Assembly (NCBI RefSeq): GCF_900156545.1
Contig: NZ_FTNW01000001.1
Span: 186,001-250,000 of the forward strand
From: Aquipseudomonas alcaligenes
GTDB lineage: Bacteria; Pseudomonadota; Gammaproteobacteria; Pseudomonadales; Pseudomonadaceae
Length of the DNA stretch: 64,000 nt
Reading direction: 5' to 3'
Position 1 is the stretch's first letter. Every line of letters begins with the position of its first letter. The position numbers and the translations under genes are program-made. The notes beneath the pieces are model-generated. The model was given only the letters and a program-made list of their open reading frames with translations, did not search any database and had not been told where the DNA came from. Positions 51,101 through 62,477 of the stretch are shown in pieces.

Positions 51101-51586
51101 GTGCTCGTAGACGGTGTCCACGCAGCGGTAGCCCGCGGCCTCCAGGCGCGCGCGCATTTCCTCGACATCGAGCTTCTGGCCGACGTCCAGCAGCAGGCCC
51201 GAACCGAGCAGGAAGCGGGTTGGCGCCAGGCGATGCAGGGCGGTGGCGATCGGTACCACCAGCACGCCGTGCTTGATTTCCGGCAGGCGGTAGAGAGTGG
51301 CGATGCGCTGGGAAATGATGTCCTGGTGCGGCGAAAAGACGTCGTAGGGCAGGGTTTCCCAGTCGGGGAAGTGCAGCACCGGCAGGTCGGGGGCGAAGAA
51401 CGCCAGTTCTTCCTGCAGGCGCTCGGCGCTCTGGCTGTCGGCAGTCAGCAGCAGGGTGAAGCGCTTGGCGGCGCTCGCCGCCTCGGCCACGGCCAGGCTC
51501 AGCGCAGCGCCGGGCAGGTTGCCCCAGTGCTGTTTGCCGGCGGCGCCCGGCAGTTTCGGCAGTTGCAGTACGGACACGGGTGTCAC
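48137..51586 (-). CDS. mfd: Transcription-repair coupling factor Mfd
   Basis: 1149 aa. UvrB-like N-terminal domains, RNA-polymerase-interacting CarD-like domain (~480-540, VVHIDHGVGRYLGLVTMEFD), and RecG-like translocase with Walker A GDVGFGKTEVAMRA (~629) and DEEHRFGVRQKEQ (~729). A C-terminal TRCF domain follows. It removes stalled RNA polymerase and recruits UvrA. GTG start at 51586; a second GTG three codons later (MSVLQLP) is equally plausible. Confidence 0.96.
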   Translation of the reverse strand: MTPVSVLQLPKLPGAAGKQHWGNLPGAALSLAVAEAASAAKRFTLLLTADSQSAERLQEELAFFAPDLPVLHFPDWETLPYDVFSPHQDIISQRIATLYRLPEIKHGVLVVPIATALHRLAPTRFLLGSGLLLDVGQKLDVEEMRARLEAAGYRCVDTVYEHGEFAVRGALIDLFPMGSETPYRIDLFDDEIETLRTFDPETQRSVDKVESIRLLPAREFPLEKKAVTDFRGRFRERFDVDYRRCPIYQDLASGITPAGIEYYLPLFFEETGTLFDYLPGDTQVFSLPGIEQAAEQFWLDARTRYEDRRVDPERPLLPPADIFLPVEDCFARLKQWPRVVVSQEDVEVGVGRERFDARALPDLAIQAKASEPLAALRRFIEEYPGRVLFCAESAGRREVLLELLARLKLKPLEVANWHEFTASRERLAICIAPLDEGLLLDQIALIAESPLFGQRVMQRRRREKSRDGGDNVIKNLTELREGAPVVHIDHGVGRYLGLVTMEFDGQAAEFLALMYAEEAKLYVPVASLHLIARYTGSDDALAPLHRLGSETWQKAKRKAAEQVRDVAAELLDIYARRAAREGHAFKDPAADYATFSAGFPFEETPDQQAAIDAVRADMLAGKPMDRLVCGDVGFGKTEVAMRAAFIAVHSGKQVAVLVPTTLLAQQHYNSFRDRFADWPVTVEVMSRFKSAKEVNEAVAKLAEGKIDIVIGTHKLLQDDVRFKDLGLCIIDEEHRFGVRQKEQLKALRSEVDILTLTATPIPRTLNMAVSGMRDLSIIATPPARRLSVRTFVLEQQDSVIKEALLRELLRGGQVYYLHNDVKTIEKCAADLQALVPEARVGIGHGQMHERELERVMSDFYHKRFNVLVASTIIETGIDVPSANTILIERADKFGLAQLHQLRGRVGRSHHQAYAYLLTPPRKGMTEDAQKRLEAIANAQDLGAGFVLATHDLEIRGAGELLGDGQSGQIQAVGFTLYMEMLERAVKAIRKGEQPNLEQPLGGGPEVNLRVPALIPDDYLPDVHTRLILYKRIASAADEDGLKELQVEMIDRFGLLPEPTKNLMRLTLLKLQAEKLGIKKVDAGPQGGRIEFAADTCVDPLVLIKLIQGQPNRYKFEGATLFKFQVPMERPEERFNTLEALLERLAPPSA

Positions 51587-51729
51587 GGCCCCAGGCGAAA
51601 AAATAGTGCGCGATTGTAGCGAGGCGAGGTGGCGGCTGTCAGTGGCGACAGGCGCGCATTGCTCGAGGCTGAGTCACGGCATATCATGTAGCCCCTTTTT
51701 TCAGCCCCTACATGTGGAAGGTATTGCTC

Positions 51730-53178
51730 GTGACTCAGAAGCCCGACCAGTGTCTCGGTGAGTGGATTGACCGTGAAGCCCTCGCGGAAGCGATGATTCC
51801 GCTGATCGGTCAGCTCTACCGCAACAACAACGTCGTGACCTCGATCTACGGCCGTGGCCTGATCAACCGTTCGGTGATCGATATCCTGAAGGCACACCGC
51901 TTCGCCCGTCACCGTCTGGAAGGCGAGATTGAGCTGTCCGTGCATGACACTTTCCCCATCCTCAAGACCATGAGCGAGCTCAAGCTGGGCGCCGCTTCCG
52001 TGGACCTGGGCAAGATGGTCGCCAAGTTCAAGGCCGAAGGTGCTGGTCGCAGCATCGAGCAGTTCACCAAGGACGTGCTGGCTGACGTGGCTGGCAAGCA
52101 GAACGGCGCCGGTCGCGAAGGCACCGACGTGGTCCTGTACGGCTTCGGCCGCATCGGCCGCCTGCTGGCGCGCATCCTGATCGAGAAGACCGGTGGCGGT
52201 GACGGCCTGCGTCTGCGTGCCATCGTTGTGCGCAAGGGCGCCGAGAACGACCTGGTCAAGCGCGCCAGCCTGCTGCGCCGCGACTCGGTACACGGTCCGT
52301 TCGACGGCACCATCACCATCGATGAAGCCAACAACACCCTGACCGCCAACGGCAACCTGATCCAGGTCATCTACTCCAACGACCCGGCGTCCATCGACTA
52401 CACCCAGTACGGCATCAAGAACGCCTTGCTGGTGGACAACACTGGCAAGTGGCGTGACGCCGAAGGCCTGGGCCAGCACCTGAAGTGCCCGGGTATCGAC
52501 CGCGTGGTGCTGACCGCACCGGGCAAGGGCGCGCTGAAGAACATCGTGCATGGCATCAACCATGGCGACATCACCGCCGATGACAAGATCATCTCCGCCG
52601 CTTCCTGCACCACCAATGCCATCGTGCCGGTGCTGAAGGCCGTGAATGACCAGTACGGCATCGTCAACGGCCACGTCGAAACCGTTCACTCGTACACCAA
52701 CGACCAGAACCTGATCGACAACTTCCATAAAGGCAGCCGTCGTGGTCGCAGTGCCGCGCTGAACATGGTGATCACCGAGACCGGTGCCGCCACTGCCGCT
52801 GCCAAGGCCCTGCCGGTGCTGAAGGGCAAGCTGACTGGCAACGCCATCCGCGTACCGACGCCGAACGTCTCCATGGCCATCCTCAACCTGAACCTGGAGA
52901 AGGCCTGCACCCGCGAAGAGATCAACGAGTACCTGCGCCAGATGGCCATGCACTCGGATCTGCAGAAGCAGATCGACTTCGTCAACTCGCAGGAAGTGGT
53001 GTCCACCGACTTCGTCGGCTCGCGCCACGCCGGTGTGGTCGATGCCGAAGCCACCATCGCCAACGACAACCGCGTCGTGCTCTACGTGTGGTACGACAAC
53101 GAGTTCGGCTACAGCTGCCAGGTCGTGCGCGTGATGGAAGACATGGCTGGGGTCAACCCGCCGGCCTTCCCGCAGTAA
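51730..53178 (+). CDS. gap: Long-form glyceraldehyde-3-phosphate dehydrogenase
   Basis: 482 aa versus about 330 for ordinary GAPDH. Residues 1-~125 are an extra helical N-domain (CLGEWIDREALAEAMIPLIG; ELSVHDTFPILKTMSELK). The NAD fold starts at VVLYGFGRIGRLLARIL, and the nucleophile is C293 in SAASCTTNAIVP. This long class is typical of some Pseudomonas, where it probably runs in gluconeogenesis. GTG at 51730 preceded by GGAAGG at the right distance; an upstream ATG at 51712 lacks a site. Confidence 0.93.
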   Translation: MTQKPDQCLGEWIDREALAEAMIPLIGQLYRNNNVVTSIYGRGLINRSVIDILKAHRFARHRLEGEIELSVHDTFPILKTMSELKLGAASVDLGKMVAKFKAEGAGRSIEQFTKDVLADVAGKQNGAGREGTDVVLYGFGRIGRLLARILIEKTGGGDGLRLRAIVVRKGAENDLVKRASLLRRDSVHGPFDGTITIDEANNTLTANGNLIQVIYSNDPASIDYTQYGIKNALLVDNTGKWRDAEGLGQHLKCPGIDRVVLTAPGKGALKNIVHGINHGDITADDKIISAASCTTNAIVPVLKAVNDQYGIVNGHVETVHSYTNDQNLIDNFHKGSRRGRSAALNMVITETGAATAAAKALPVLKGKLTGNAIRVPTPNVSMAILNLNLEKACTREEINEYLRQMAMHSDLQKQIDFVNSQEVVSTDFVGSRHAGVVDAEATIANDNRVVLYVWYDNEFGYSCQVVRVMEDMAGVNPPAFPQ

Positions 53179-53197
53179 GCGTCAAGGTCGCCCACAG

Positions 53198-53228
53198 AAC
53201 GGGAGCTTCGGCTCCCGTTTTGCTTTTT
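53198..53228 (+). terminator. gap terminator
   Basis: AACGGGAGC-TTCG-GCTCCCGTT with a stable TTCG tetraloop, then TTGCTTTTT. Confidence 0.93.
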
Positions 53229-53333
53229 GGCGCAGCCCCTCGCACGGCCCGGCTGTAGCGCTGACGGTCAGGCTAGCGAAGCATCCTTGTTACCGTTTGT
53301 TGCGACTCTCTAGTCTAAAGCGGTACTCATGGG

Positions 53334-53362
53334 TGGGCATGCCGTGGATATCTCCTTATAAT
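53334..53362 (+). promoter_or_regulatory. nqr operon promoter
   Basis: TGGGCA (53334-53339), 17-bp spacer, TATAAT (53357-53362). Predicted start about 53369, giving a ~100-nt leader. A hairpin ACACCG-GCTC-CGGTGT (53441-53456) sits immediately before the nqrA ribosome-binding site TGGAG. Confidence 0.7.
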
Positions 53363-53368
53363 TCCTGA

Positions 53369-54805
<1,437 letters not shown>

Positions 54806-54808
54806 ACC

Positions 54809-56017
54809 ATGTCCTTGCGTAAATTCCTCGACAAGATCGAGCACAACTTCGAACAGGGCGGCAAGTACGAGAAGTGGTACGCGCTGTACGAGGCAGTGGA
54901 TACCTTCTTCTACCGCCCCGGCAGCGTGACCAAGAGCACCGCCCACGTGCGTGACGGCATCGACCTCAAGCGCATGATGATCACCGTGTGGCTGTGCACC
55001 TTCCCAGCCATGTTATTCGGCATGTGGAACATTGGCTACCAGGCCAACAGCCTCTTTGCCGGCAACGCCGAGCTGCTGGCGGCACAGGACGGCTGGCGTT
55101 TCGGCCTGATCGGCGCGCTGGCGGGCTTTGATCCGACCAGTGTGTGGGACAACTTCATCCAGGGCGCGGCCTTCTTCCTGCCGGTGTACCTGACCACCTT
55201 CATCGTCGGCGGTTTCTGGGAGGTGCTGTTCGCCTCCATCCGTCGTCACGAGGTCAACGAGGGCTTCTTCGTCACCTCCGTGCTGTTCGCCCTGACCCTG
55301 CCGCCGGACATCCCGCTGTGGCAGGTGGCCCTGGGCATCAGCTTCGGCGTGGTGATCGGCAAGGAAGTGTTCGGAGGTACCGGCAAGAACTTCCTCAACC
55401 CGGCCCTGGTTGGTCGTGCCTTTCTGTTCTTCGCTTATCCGGCGGACATGTCCGGCGACATGGTGTGGACCTCGGTGGACGGCTACGCAGGCGCCACCAC
55501 GCTGTCCGTGGCTGCCGCCGGCGGCATGGAGCAGGTCGCAGCCAGCGGTCTGACCTGGTGGAATGCCTTCGTCGGCCTGGAGCAGGGCTCCATGGGCGAG
55601 ACCAGCACCCTGGCCATCTTCATCGGCGGCGCCTTCCTGCTGCTGACCAAGATCGCCTCCTGGCGCATCGTCTCCGGCGTGCTGCTCGGCATGATTGCCA
55701 CCAGCACGCTGTTGAACAGCATCGGCTCGGATACCAACCCGATGTTCGCCATGCCCTGGTACTGGCACCTGGTGGTCGGCGGTTTTGCCTTCGGCATGAT
55801 CTTCATGGCCACCGACCCGGTCTCGGCGTCCATGACCAATACCGGCAAATGGATCTTCGGCGCGCTGATCGGTCTGATGGTCGTGCTGATCCGCGTGGTC
55901 AACCCGGCCTTCCCGGAGGGCATGATGCTGGCGATCCTGTTCGCCAACCTCTGCGCCCCGCTGATCGACCATTTCGTGGTGCAGGCCAACATCAAGCGGA
56001 GGATCGCCCGTGGCTAA
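54809..56017 (+). CDS. nqrB: Na+-NQR subunit B
   Basis: 402 aa integral membrane subunit with about nine or ten helices. Covalent FMN attachment threonine T230 lies in the motif GYAGATTLS; this is the flavinylation sequence used by ApbE. It carries riboflavin and part of the Na+ path. Starts 3 bp after nqrA; overlaps nqrC by 8 bp. Confidence 0.96.
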   Translation: MSLRKFLDKIEHNFEQGGKYEKWYALYEAVDTFFYRPGSVTKSTAHVRDGIDLKRMMITVWLCTFPAMLFGMWNIGYQANSLFAGNAELLAAQDGWRFGLIGALAGFDPTSVWDNFIQGAAFFLPVYLTTFIVGGFWEVLFASIRRHEVNEGFFVTSVLFALTLPPDIPLWQVALGISFGVVIGKEVFGGTGKNFLNPALVGRAFLFFAYPADMSGDMVWTSVDGYAGATTLSVAAAGGMEQVAASGLTWWNAFVGLEQGSMGETSTLAIFIGGAFLLLTKIASWRIVSGVLLGMIATSTLLNSIGSDTNPMFAMPWYWHLVVGGFAFGMIFMATDPVSASMTNTGKWIFGALIGLMVVLIRVVNPAFPEGMMLAILFANLCAPLIDHFVVQANIKRRIARG

Positions 56018-56795
56018 CAAGGAATCGACCGTCCGTACCCTCACCGTGGCGGTGCTGGTGTGCCTGGTCTGCTCGGTGTTTGTTGCCGGCGCGGCCATCG
56101 CACTCAAGCCCGCGCAGGTGGAGAACCGTCAGCTGGACAAGCAGCGCAGCATTCTGGCCATTGCCGGTCTGGGCGAGGAAGGCATGTCCGCCAAGCAAGT
56201 GAAGGCGCTGTTTGCCGAGCGCATTCAGGCCCGCGTGGTGGACCTGGACAAAGGTGCCTTCAGTGATGCTCAGGATGCCGCCAGCTTCGACCCGCTCAAG
56301 GCCGCCAAGGACCCCAAGCTGTCCCAGGCCTTGCCGGGTGAAAAGGATATCGCCTCGATCAAGCGTCGTGAGCACTTCTCCACCGTGTATATGGTGGAGA
56401 AGGATGGCGCGCTGGATACGCTGATCCTGCCGGTGCGCGGCTATGGCCTGTGGTCGACCCTGTACGGCTTTATCGCCGTGAAAGGGGACTTGAACACCGT
56501 GGTTGGCTTCGGCTTCTACCAGCACGGCGAGACCCCCGGTCTCGGCGGCGAGGTGGACAATCCGAAGTGGAAGGCGCTGTGGACCGGCAAGACCCTGTTC
56601 GATGAGCAGGGCGCGCTGGCCGTAGAGATCATCAAGGGCAGCGTCGATGCGCAGTCGCCCAAGGCCAGTCATCAGGTCGACGGCCTGGCTGGCGCGACGC
56701 TGACCAGCAAGGGCGTCAACAACCTGCTGCATTTCTGGCTCGGCGAGAACGGCTTCGGCCCGCTGCTGGCCAATCTCAAGAAAGGGGAGGCATAA
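56010..56795 (+). CDS. nqrC: Na+-NQR subunit C
   Basis: 261 aa. One N-terminal membrane helix ([20 protein letters not shown]), then a periplasm-facing FMN-binding domain with flavinylation motif [13 protein letters not shown]230 being the attachment residue. Overlaps nqrB; GTG start at 56010. Confidence 0.96.
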   Translation: MANKESTVRTLTVAVLVCLVCSVFVAGAAIALKPAQVENRQLDKQRSILAIAGLGEEGMSAKQVKALFAERIQARVVDLDKGAFSDAQDAASFDPLKAAKDPKLSQALPGEKDIASIKRREHFSTVYMVEKDGALDTLILPVRGYGLWSTLYGFIAVKGDLNTVVGFGFYQHGETPGLGGEVDNPKWKALWTGKTLFDEQGALAVEIIKGSVDAQSPKASHQVDGLAGATLTSKGVNNLLHFWLGENGFGPLLANLKKGEA

Positions 56796-56797
56796 GC

Positions 56798-57466
56798 ATG
56801 TCGCAACCCACCTACAAGAGCGTGCTGCTCGACCCGATCGTGCACAACAACCCCATCGGCCTGCAGATTCTCGGTATCTGTTCGGCGCTGGCGGTCACGT
56901 CGAATCTGAAAACTGCGCTGGTGATGTCGGTCGCCCTGACCCTGGTGACCGGTTTCTCCAACCTGTTCATCTCGATGATCCGTCAGCAGATTCCCAGCAG
57001 CATCCGCATGATTGTGCAGATGGTGATCATCGCATCCCTGGTGATCGTGGTGGATCAGGTGCTCAAGGCCTTTGCTTACTCGCTGTCAAAGCAGTTGTCG
57101 GTGTTCGTCGGTCTGATCATCACCAACTGCATCGTGATGGGCCGTGCCGAGGCCTTTGCCATGCAGAACCCGCCGCTGCTGTCGTTCTGTGACGGCATCG
57201 GCAACGGCCTGGGCTACAGCGCCATGCTGATCGTGCTCGGGGTGATCCGCGAGCTGTTCGGCGCTGGCAAGCTGCTTGGCTACAGCGTGCTGCCTACCGT
57301 CAGCGAAGGCGGTTGGTACCAGCCCAATGGCATGATGCTGCTGCCACCCTCGGCGTTCTTCCTGATCGGCCTGATTATCTGGGCGTTGCGCAGCTGGAAG
57401 CCGGAACAGAAAGAAAAACCCGCGTTCCGCATGGCCCCGCAGGTTTCGGATAAGGAGGCCTACTGA
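56798..57466 (+). CDS. nqrD: Na+-NQR subunit D
   Basis: 222 aa, six membrane helices, homologous to NqrE and RnfE/A. Contains [17 protein letters not shown], in which the Cys of TNC is a ligand of the 2Fe-2S cluster shared with NqrE. Its stop overlaps the nqrE start by one base. Confidence 0.96.
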   Translation: MSQPTYKSVLLDPIVHNNPIGLQILGICSALAVTSNLKTALVMSVALTLVTGFSNLFISMIRQQIPSSIRMIVQMVIIASLVIVVDQVLKAFAYSLSKQLSVFVGLIITNCIVMGRAEAFAMQNPPLLSFCDGIGNGLGYSAMLIVLGVIRELFGAGKLLGYSVLPTVSEGGWYQPNGMMLLPPSAFFLIGLIIWALRSWKPEQKEKPAFRMAPQVSDKEAY

Positions 57467-58074
57467 TGGAGCATTACCTCAGTCTGTTCGTGAAGGCCGT
57501 GTTCATCGAGAACATGGCACTGGCCTTCTTCCTTGGCATGTGCACCTTCATTGCCATCTCCAAGAAGGTAGAAACCGCTATCGGCCTCGGTATTGCCGTG
57601 GTGGTGGTGCAGACCATCACCGTGCCGGCCAACAATCTGATCTACACCTACCTGCTCAAGGAAGGTGCGCTGGCTTGGGCCGGGCTGCCGGAGGTGGACC
57701 TGTCCTTCCTCGGCCTGCTCAGCTACATCGGGGTGATCGCCGCGCTCGTGCAGATCCTCGAGATGCTGCTCGATAAGTACGTGCCCAGCCTGTACAACGC
57801 GCTCGGTGTGTTCCTACCGCTGATCACGGTGAACTGCGCCATCATGGCTGGCTCGCTGTTCATGGTGGAACGCGACTACAACCTGGCCGAAAGCGTGACC
57901 TACGGTCTCGGTTCCGGCTTCTCCTGGGCCCTGGCCATTGCGCTGCTGGCCGGCATCCGCGAGAAGCTCAAGTACAGCGATGTTCCCGATGGCCTGCAGG
58001 GCCTGGGCATCACCTTCATCACCATCGGTCTGATGTCGCTCGGCTTTATGTCGTTCGGCGGCATTCAGCTGTAA
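57466..58074 (+). CDS. nqrE: Na+-NQR subunit E
   Basis: 202 aa, six helices in inverted topology to NqrD. The Cys in [14 protein letters not shown] mirrors that of NqrD in the membrane-embedded 2Fe-2S site. Typical start [20 protein letters not shown]. Confidence 0.96.
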   Translation: MEHYLSLFVKAVFIENMALAFFLGMCTFIAISKKVETAIGLGIAVVVVQTITVPANNLIYTYLLKEGALAWAGLPEVDLSFLGLLSYIGVIAALVQILEMLLDKYVPSLYNALGVFLPLITVNCAIMAGSLFMVERDYNLAESVTYGLGSGFSWALAIALLAGIREKLKYSDVPDGLQGLGITFITIGLMSLGFMSFGGIQL

Positions 58075-58084
58075 GGAGCACCTG

Positions 58085-59308
58085 ATGGGTTTTGAAATCG
58101 CATTGGCCATCGGCATGTTCACCGCCATCGTGCTGGCACTGGTGGTGATCATCCTGGCGGCGCGCGCCAAGCTGGTCTCCAGCGGCGACGTGAATATCGT
58201 CATCAATGGTGAGCGCACCCTCACCGTGCCGGCCGGCGGCAAGCTGCTGCAGACCCTGGCGGCGAACAACGTGTTCCTCTCCTCGGCGTGCGGCGGCGGT
58301 GGCACCTGCGCGCAGTGCAAGTGCATCGTCGAGAGCGGCGGCGGCGAGATGCTGCCGACCGAGGAATCGCACTTCACCAAGCGTGAGGCCAAGGCTGGCT
58401 GGCGCCTGTCCTGCCAGACCCCGGTCAAGCAGGACATGCACATCGAGGTGGAAGAGTCGGTGTTCGGCGTGAAGAAGTGGGAGTGTACGGTGGAGTCCAA
58501 CCCCAACGTGGCCACCTTCATCAAGGAGCTGACCCTGCGCCTGCCGGAAGGCGAGAGCGTGGACTTCCGCGCCGGCGGCTACGTGCAGCTGGAATGCCCG
58601 CCGCACGTGGTCAACTACAAGGACTTCGACATCCAGCCCGAGTACCGTGGCGACTGGGATAAGTTCAACCAGTGGAAGTACGTGTCCAAGGTCGAGGAGC
58701 CGGTGATCCGCGCCTACTCCATGGCCAACTACCCGGACGAGAAGGGCATCGTCAAATTCAACATCCGCATCGCCTCGCCGCCACCGGGCAAGGATCACTT
58801 GCCGCCGGGCCAGATGTCGTCCTGGGTGTTCAACCTCAAGCCGGGCGACAAGGTCACCGTGTACGGCCCGTTCGGCGAGTTCTTCGCCAAAGAAACGGAA
58901 GCGGAAATGGTCTTTATCGGCGGCGGCGCCGGCATGGCGCCGATGCGCTCGCACATCTTCGACCAGCTCAAGCGCCTGAAATCCAAGCGCAAGATCAGCT
59001 TCTGGTACGGTGCGCGCTCGCTGCGCGAGGCCTTCTACGTCGAGGAGTACGACCAGCTCGCCGCGGAGAACCCCAACTTCGAGTGGCACCTGGCGCTGTC
59101 CGATCCGCAGCCGGAAGACAACTGGACCGGCCTCAAGGGCTTTATCCATAACGTGCTGTTCGAGCAGTACCTCAAGGACCATCCGGCACCCGAGGATTGC
59201 GAGTTCTACATGTGCGGCCCGCCCATGATGAACGCCGCCGTGATCAAGATGCTGCTGGACCTGGGCGTCGAGCGGGAGAACATACTGCTGGACGACTTCG
59301 GTGGCTAA
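58085..59308 (+). CDS. nqrF: Na+-NQR subunit F
   Basis: 407 aa. N-terminal membrane helix, then a 2Fe-2S ferredoxin domain ([15 protein letters not shown] at ~69-83, with the last Cys near 118), FAD domain ([11 protein letters not shown]) and NADH domain ([15 protein letters not shown]). NADH electrons enter here. 8 bp overlap with apbE. Confidence 0.96.
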   Translation: MGFEIALAIGMFTAIVLALVVIILAARAKLVSSGDVNIVINGERTLTVPAGGKLLQTLAANNVFLSSACGGGGTCAQCKCIVESGGGEMLPTEESHFTKREAKAGWRLSCQTPVKQDMHIEVEESVFGVKKWECTVESNPNVATFIKELTLRLPEGESVDFRAGGYVQLECPPHVVNYKDFDIQPEYRGDWDKFNQWKYVSKVEEPVIRAYSMANYPDEKGIVKFNIRIASPPPGKDHLPPGQMSSWVFNLKPGDKVTVYGPFGEFFAKETEAEMVFIGGGAGMAPMRSHIFDQLKRLKSKRKISFWYGARSLREAFYVEEYDQLAAENPNFEWHLALSDPQPEDNWTGLKGFIHNVLFEQYLKDHPAPEDCEFYMCGPPMMNAAVIKMLLDLGVERENILLDDFGG

Positions 59309-60455
59309 AACTCGGCCTGATTGGCTACTGCGCTTGCGTCTTGTGCCTCAGGCAGTGCTCGGAATCCTCATGTACTGCTCGTACACTGCGGTTCCTGCGC
59401 GCTGGCTGCGACCCAATACGCCGCGCTCGCTACGCCACTCAAGCCAAGTTTGTCCCGCGATATGCCTGCTACTGGCCAGCGTCCTGCTGGCCGGTTGCGG
59501 CGAGAAGATCGAGGAGTTCGGCGGCCCGACCATGGGCAGCCACTACTCGCTGAAATATGTGGCAGGCGAGGGTACGCCCGAGCCGGTCGCGCTAAGGGCT
59601 GAAGTCGAGGGCTTGCTGGCCGAGGTGGATCAGCAGATGTCCACCTGGCGTGCCGATTCCGATCTTTCCGAATTCAACCGCCTGCCGGCTGGCAGCTGCC
59701 GCGTCATGCCTGCTCCGGTGCTGGAGCTGGTGCGTTTCGGCGAGCGGCTCTCTGCCGATAGTGATGGCGCCTTCGACCTGACCCTAGAGCCGCTGCTCGA
59801 CCTCTGGGGCTTCGGCCCGCAGTCGCGTGGCGAGCGGGTGCCGACGGCGGAGGAAATCGCCGAGGTGCGCCAGCGTACCGGTCATCATCACCTGCGCATC
59901 GAAGGCGACCAGCTTTGCAAGGACGCCGCCGTGCAGCTCGACCTCAACAGCATCGCCGCTGGTCATACAGTCGACCGCATCGCCGCGCGCCTGGCCGAGC
60001 TGGGGGTGCGCAGCTATCTGCTGGATGTCACCGGTGAGCTCAAGGCGGTCGGGCGCAAGCCGGATGGCAGCGCCTGGCGCATCGCCATCGAGGCGCCGCG
60101 CGATGATCAGCAGGTGGCGCAGAAGGTTATCGCGCTGGATGGTCTGGGCGTGTCGACCTCCGGGGACTACCGCAACTACTTCGAGCGCGACGGCAAACGC
60201 TACTCGCACACCCTCGATCCGCAGACCGGCGCGCCGATCAGTCATCGCCTGGCGGCGGTAACGGTGGTCGATGCCCAGACCCTGCGCGCCGACGGGCTGT
60301 CTACGCTATTGATGGTGCTGGGCCCCGAACGCGGCTTAGCCTTCGCCGAGCAGGCCCAGGTAGCGGCCTTCTTCGTGACCCGCACCGACCAGGGCTTCGC
60401 TACCCGCGCGACGCCCGCATTCGAGCGCCTGTTCGGCGCAGGAGAAACACCATGA
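59301..60455 (+). CDS. apbE: FAD:protein FMN transferase ApbE
   Basis: 384 aa lipoprotein that attaches FMN to threonines in NqrB and NqrC. Lipobox LLAGC (Cys about residue 66), then [14 protein letters not shown] and [19 protein letters not shown]-terminal [20 protein letters not shown]. The N-region before the lipobox is very long. It contains a segment (about 59330-59460) that looks like an interspersed repeat rather than signal-peptide coding sequence, so where translation really starts is uncertain. Confidence 0.9.
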   Translation: MAKTRPDWLLRLRLVPQAVLGILMYCSYTAVPARWLRPNTPRSLRHSSQVCPAICLLLASVLLAGCGEKIEEFGGPTMGSHYSLKYVAGEGTPEPVALRAEVEGLLAEVDQQMSTWRADSDLSEFNRLPAGSCRVMPAPVLELVRFGERLSADSDGAFDLTLEPLLDLWGFGPQSRGERVPTAEEIAEVRQRTGHHHLRIEGDQLCKDAAVQLDLNSIAAGHTVDRIAARLAELGVRSYLLDVTGELKAVGRKPDGSAWRIAIEAPRDDQQVAQKVIALDGLGVSTSGDYRNYFERDGKRYSHTLDPQTGAPISHRLAAVTVVDAQTLRADGLSTLLMVLGPERGLAFAEQAQVAAFFVTRTDQGFATRATPAFERLFGAGETP

Positions 60456-60685
60456 CCTGGTTGCTGGTATTCGGTCTCATGCTGCTGGTGGTGCTGGGGA
60501 TGGCCGTCGGCGTGATCATGGGGCGCAAGCCCATCGCTGGCTCCTGCGGCGGCATCGCCAACCTTGGCATCGAGAAGGAATGCTCGATCTGTGGTGGCAG
60601 CCGCGAGAAGTGCGAAGAGATCAATCGCGAGCAGAAAGGCGATGTAGTGGACGCAAAGCTCGCCTACGACGCGACCAAGCGCTAA
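60452..60685 (+). CDS. nqrM: Na+-NQR maturation protein NqrM
   Basis: 77 aa, formerly DUF539. One membrane helix (WLLVFGLMLLVVLGMAVGVI), then four cysteines C32, C44, C47 and C54 (GGIANLGIEKECSICGG). NqrM helps insert iron into the NqrD/E site. Overlaps apbE by four bases, ending the nqr-apbE-nqrM operon. Confidence 0.95.
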   Translation: MTWLLVFGLMLLVVLGMAVGVIMGRKPIAGSCGGIANLGIEKECSICGGSREKCEEINREQKGDVVDAKLAYDATKR

Positions 60686-60731
60686 TGTGCCGAGCAAATT
60701 CACCCGGCTAAGCTGTGGTGAGCATTCAAGA

Positions 60732-60783
60732 GCCGCGACCATGGGGTGTCGCGGCCGATCCGGGCGCCGCGTGATGCGCCCGG
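60732..60783 (+). promoter_or_regulatory. Tandem hairpins in the sthA leader
   Basis: Stem 1: GCCGCGAC (60732-60739) with GTCGCGGC (60748-60755). Stem 2: CCGGGCGC (60760-60767) with GCGCCCGG (60776-60783). Both are perfect 8-bp stems with 8-nt loops, 4 nt apart. The second ends 8 bases before the GAGGAG ribosome-binding site (60792-60797). Confidence 0.6.
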
Positions 60784-60802
60784 TGCGTGATGAGGAGTAA
60801 GC

Positions 60803-62197
60803 ATGGCGGTCTACAACTACGACGTGGTGGTGCTCGGTTCCGGCCCGGCGGGCGAGGGCGCGGCGATGAACGCGGCCAAGGCCGGGCGCAAGGTGGCGGT
60901 GGTCGACAACCGTCCGCTGGTCGGCGGCAACTGCACCCATCTGGGCACCATCCCGTCCAAGGCCCTGCGCCACTCGGTGCGGCAGATCATGCAGTACAAC
61001 ACCAACCCGCTGTTCCGCCAGATCGGCGAACCGCGCTGGTTCTCCTTCCCTGACGTGCTGAAAAGCGCCGAGCGAGTGATCGCCAAGCAGGTCGCGTCGC
61101 GCACCGGCTACTACGCGCGCAACCGCATCGACGTGTTCTTCGGCACGGCCAGCTTCTCCGATGAGCAGACCGTGGAAGTGGTGTGCAACAGCGGCGTGGT
61201 GGAAAAACTGGTGGCCAAGCAGATCGTCATCGCCACCGGCTCGCGCCCCTACCGCCCGGCCGATGTGGACTTCCATCACCCGCGAATCTACGACAGCGAC
61301 ACTATTCTCAGCCTCACTCACACGCCGCGCCGCATCATCATCTACGGCGCCGGCGTGATCGGCTCCGAATACGCCTCGATCTTCAGTGGCCTGGGCGTGC
61401 TGGTCGACCTGATCGACAACCGCGACCAGCTGCTCAGCTTCCTCGATGACGAGATCTCCGACGCGCTCAGCTACCACCTGCGCACCAACAACGTGCTGAT
61501 CCGTCACAACGAGGAGTACGAGCGCATTGAGGGCCTGGAGAACGGCGTGATCCTGCACCTCAAGTCGGGTAAGAAGATCAAGGCCGACTGCCTGCTGTGG
61601 TGTAACGGCCGTACCGGCAACACCGACAAGCTGGGCCTGGAGAACATCGGCATCAAGGTCAACAGCCGTGGCCAGATCGAGGTCGACCAGTTCTACCGTA
61701 CCCAGGTCAGCAACATCTTCGCCGCCGGTGACGTGATCGGCTGGCCGAGCCTGGCCAGCGCCGCCTATGACCAGGGCCGTTCGGCCGCCGGCAGCGCGGT
61801 GGAAAACGACAGCTGGCGCTTCGTCGACGACGTACCGACCGGCATTTACACCATTCCGGAGATCAGCTCGATCGGTAAGAACGAGAAGGAGCTGACCCAG
61901 GCCAAGATCCCCTACGAGGTCGGCAAGGCCTTCTTCAAGGGCATGGCGCGCGCGCAGATTTCCCACGAGCCGGTGGGCATGCTGAAGATCCTGTTCCACC
62001 GCGAGACCCTGGAGATTCTCGGTGTGCACTGCTTCGGCTACCAGGCCTCGGAGATCGTGCACATCGGTCAGGCGATCATGAACCAGAAGGGCGAGGCGAA
62101 CTCCATCAAGTACTTTGTCAACACCACCTTCAACTACCCGACCATGGCCGAGGCCTACCGGGTGGCGGCGTTCGACGGGCTCAACCGGCTTTTTTGA
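60803..62197 (+). CDS. sthA: Soluble pyridine nucleotide transhydrogenase
   Basis: 464 aa FAD protein of the disulfide-reductase fold, converting NADPH and NAD+ to NADP+ and NADH. FAD motif [20 protein letters not shown]. The redox-disulfide position reads [17 protein letters not shown], with only one Cys as expected for Sth. Second dinucleotide motif [15 protein letters not shown]-terminal [25 protein letters not shown] precedes the ATG. Confidence 0.96.
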   Translation: MAVYNYDVVVLGSGPAGEGAAMNAAKAGRKVAVVDNRPLVGGNCTHLGTIPSKALRHSVRQIMQYNTNPLFRQIGEPRWFSFPDVLKSAERVIAKQVASRTGYYARNRIDVFFGTASFSDEQTVEVVCNSGVVEKLVAKQIVIATGSRPYRPADVDFHHPRIYDSDTILSLTHTPRRIIIYGAGVIGSEYASIFSGLGVLVDLIDNRDQLLSFLDDEISDALSYHLRTNNVLIRHNEEYERIEGLENGVILHLKSGKKIKADCLLWCNGRTGNTDKLGLENIGIKVNSRGQIEVDQFYRTQVSNIFAAGDVIGWPSLASAAYDQGRSAAGSAVENDSWRFVDDVPTGIYTIPEISSIGKNEKELTQAKIPYEVGKAFFKGMARAQISHEPVGMLKILFHRETLEILGVHCFGYQASEIVHIGQAIMNQKGEANSIKYFVNTTFNYPTMAEAYRVAAFDGLNRLF

Positions 62198-62303
62198 GCG
62201 GCTCCGACCGGTGGCCTGAACCGGTCGGGGGTGATCCCCTCGGCGACTCCCGCAGCTGGCGCTGGCCGAACCGGGAGAGCTTCTGACCAGGCGCGATGCT
62301 GCA

Positions 62304-62334
62304 ATAAAAAACCGGCCCAAGAGCCGGTTTTTTG
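62304..62334 (+). terminator. sthA terminator
   Basis: AAAAAACCGGC-CCAAGA-GCCGGTTTTTT, about 110 bp after sthA. Confidence 0.9.
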
Positions 62335-62336
62335 CT

Positions 62337-62462
62337 TTCTCCCCTCTCCCTTCGGGAGAGGGGCCGGGGCGGCCCGCGTAGGGTGAGGGCCTACCAAGCT
62401 GCTCCGGGTTGCCTGCATTCCCCTCACCCCAGCCCTCTCCCAGGGGGAGAGGGAGCGGGCTA
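62337..62462. repeat. Interspersed repeat block
   Basis: Contains CCTCTCCCTTCGGGAGAGG and a second inverted copy (CCTCACCCCAGCCCTCTCCC then GGGGGAGAGGGA). Same family as the hairpin between aruF and aruG. Between convergent sthA and the phosphodiesterase gene. Confidence 0.65.
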
Positions 62463-62477
62463 CGAGGGCTGTGGGTG

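Noticed and set aside
51712..51729. ATG start for the long GAPDH
   Set aside because: No ribosome-binding site; GGAAGG is correctly spaced for the GTG at 51730.
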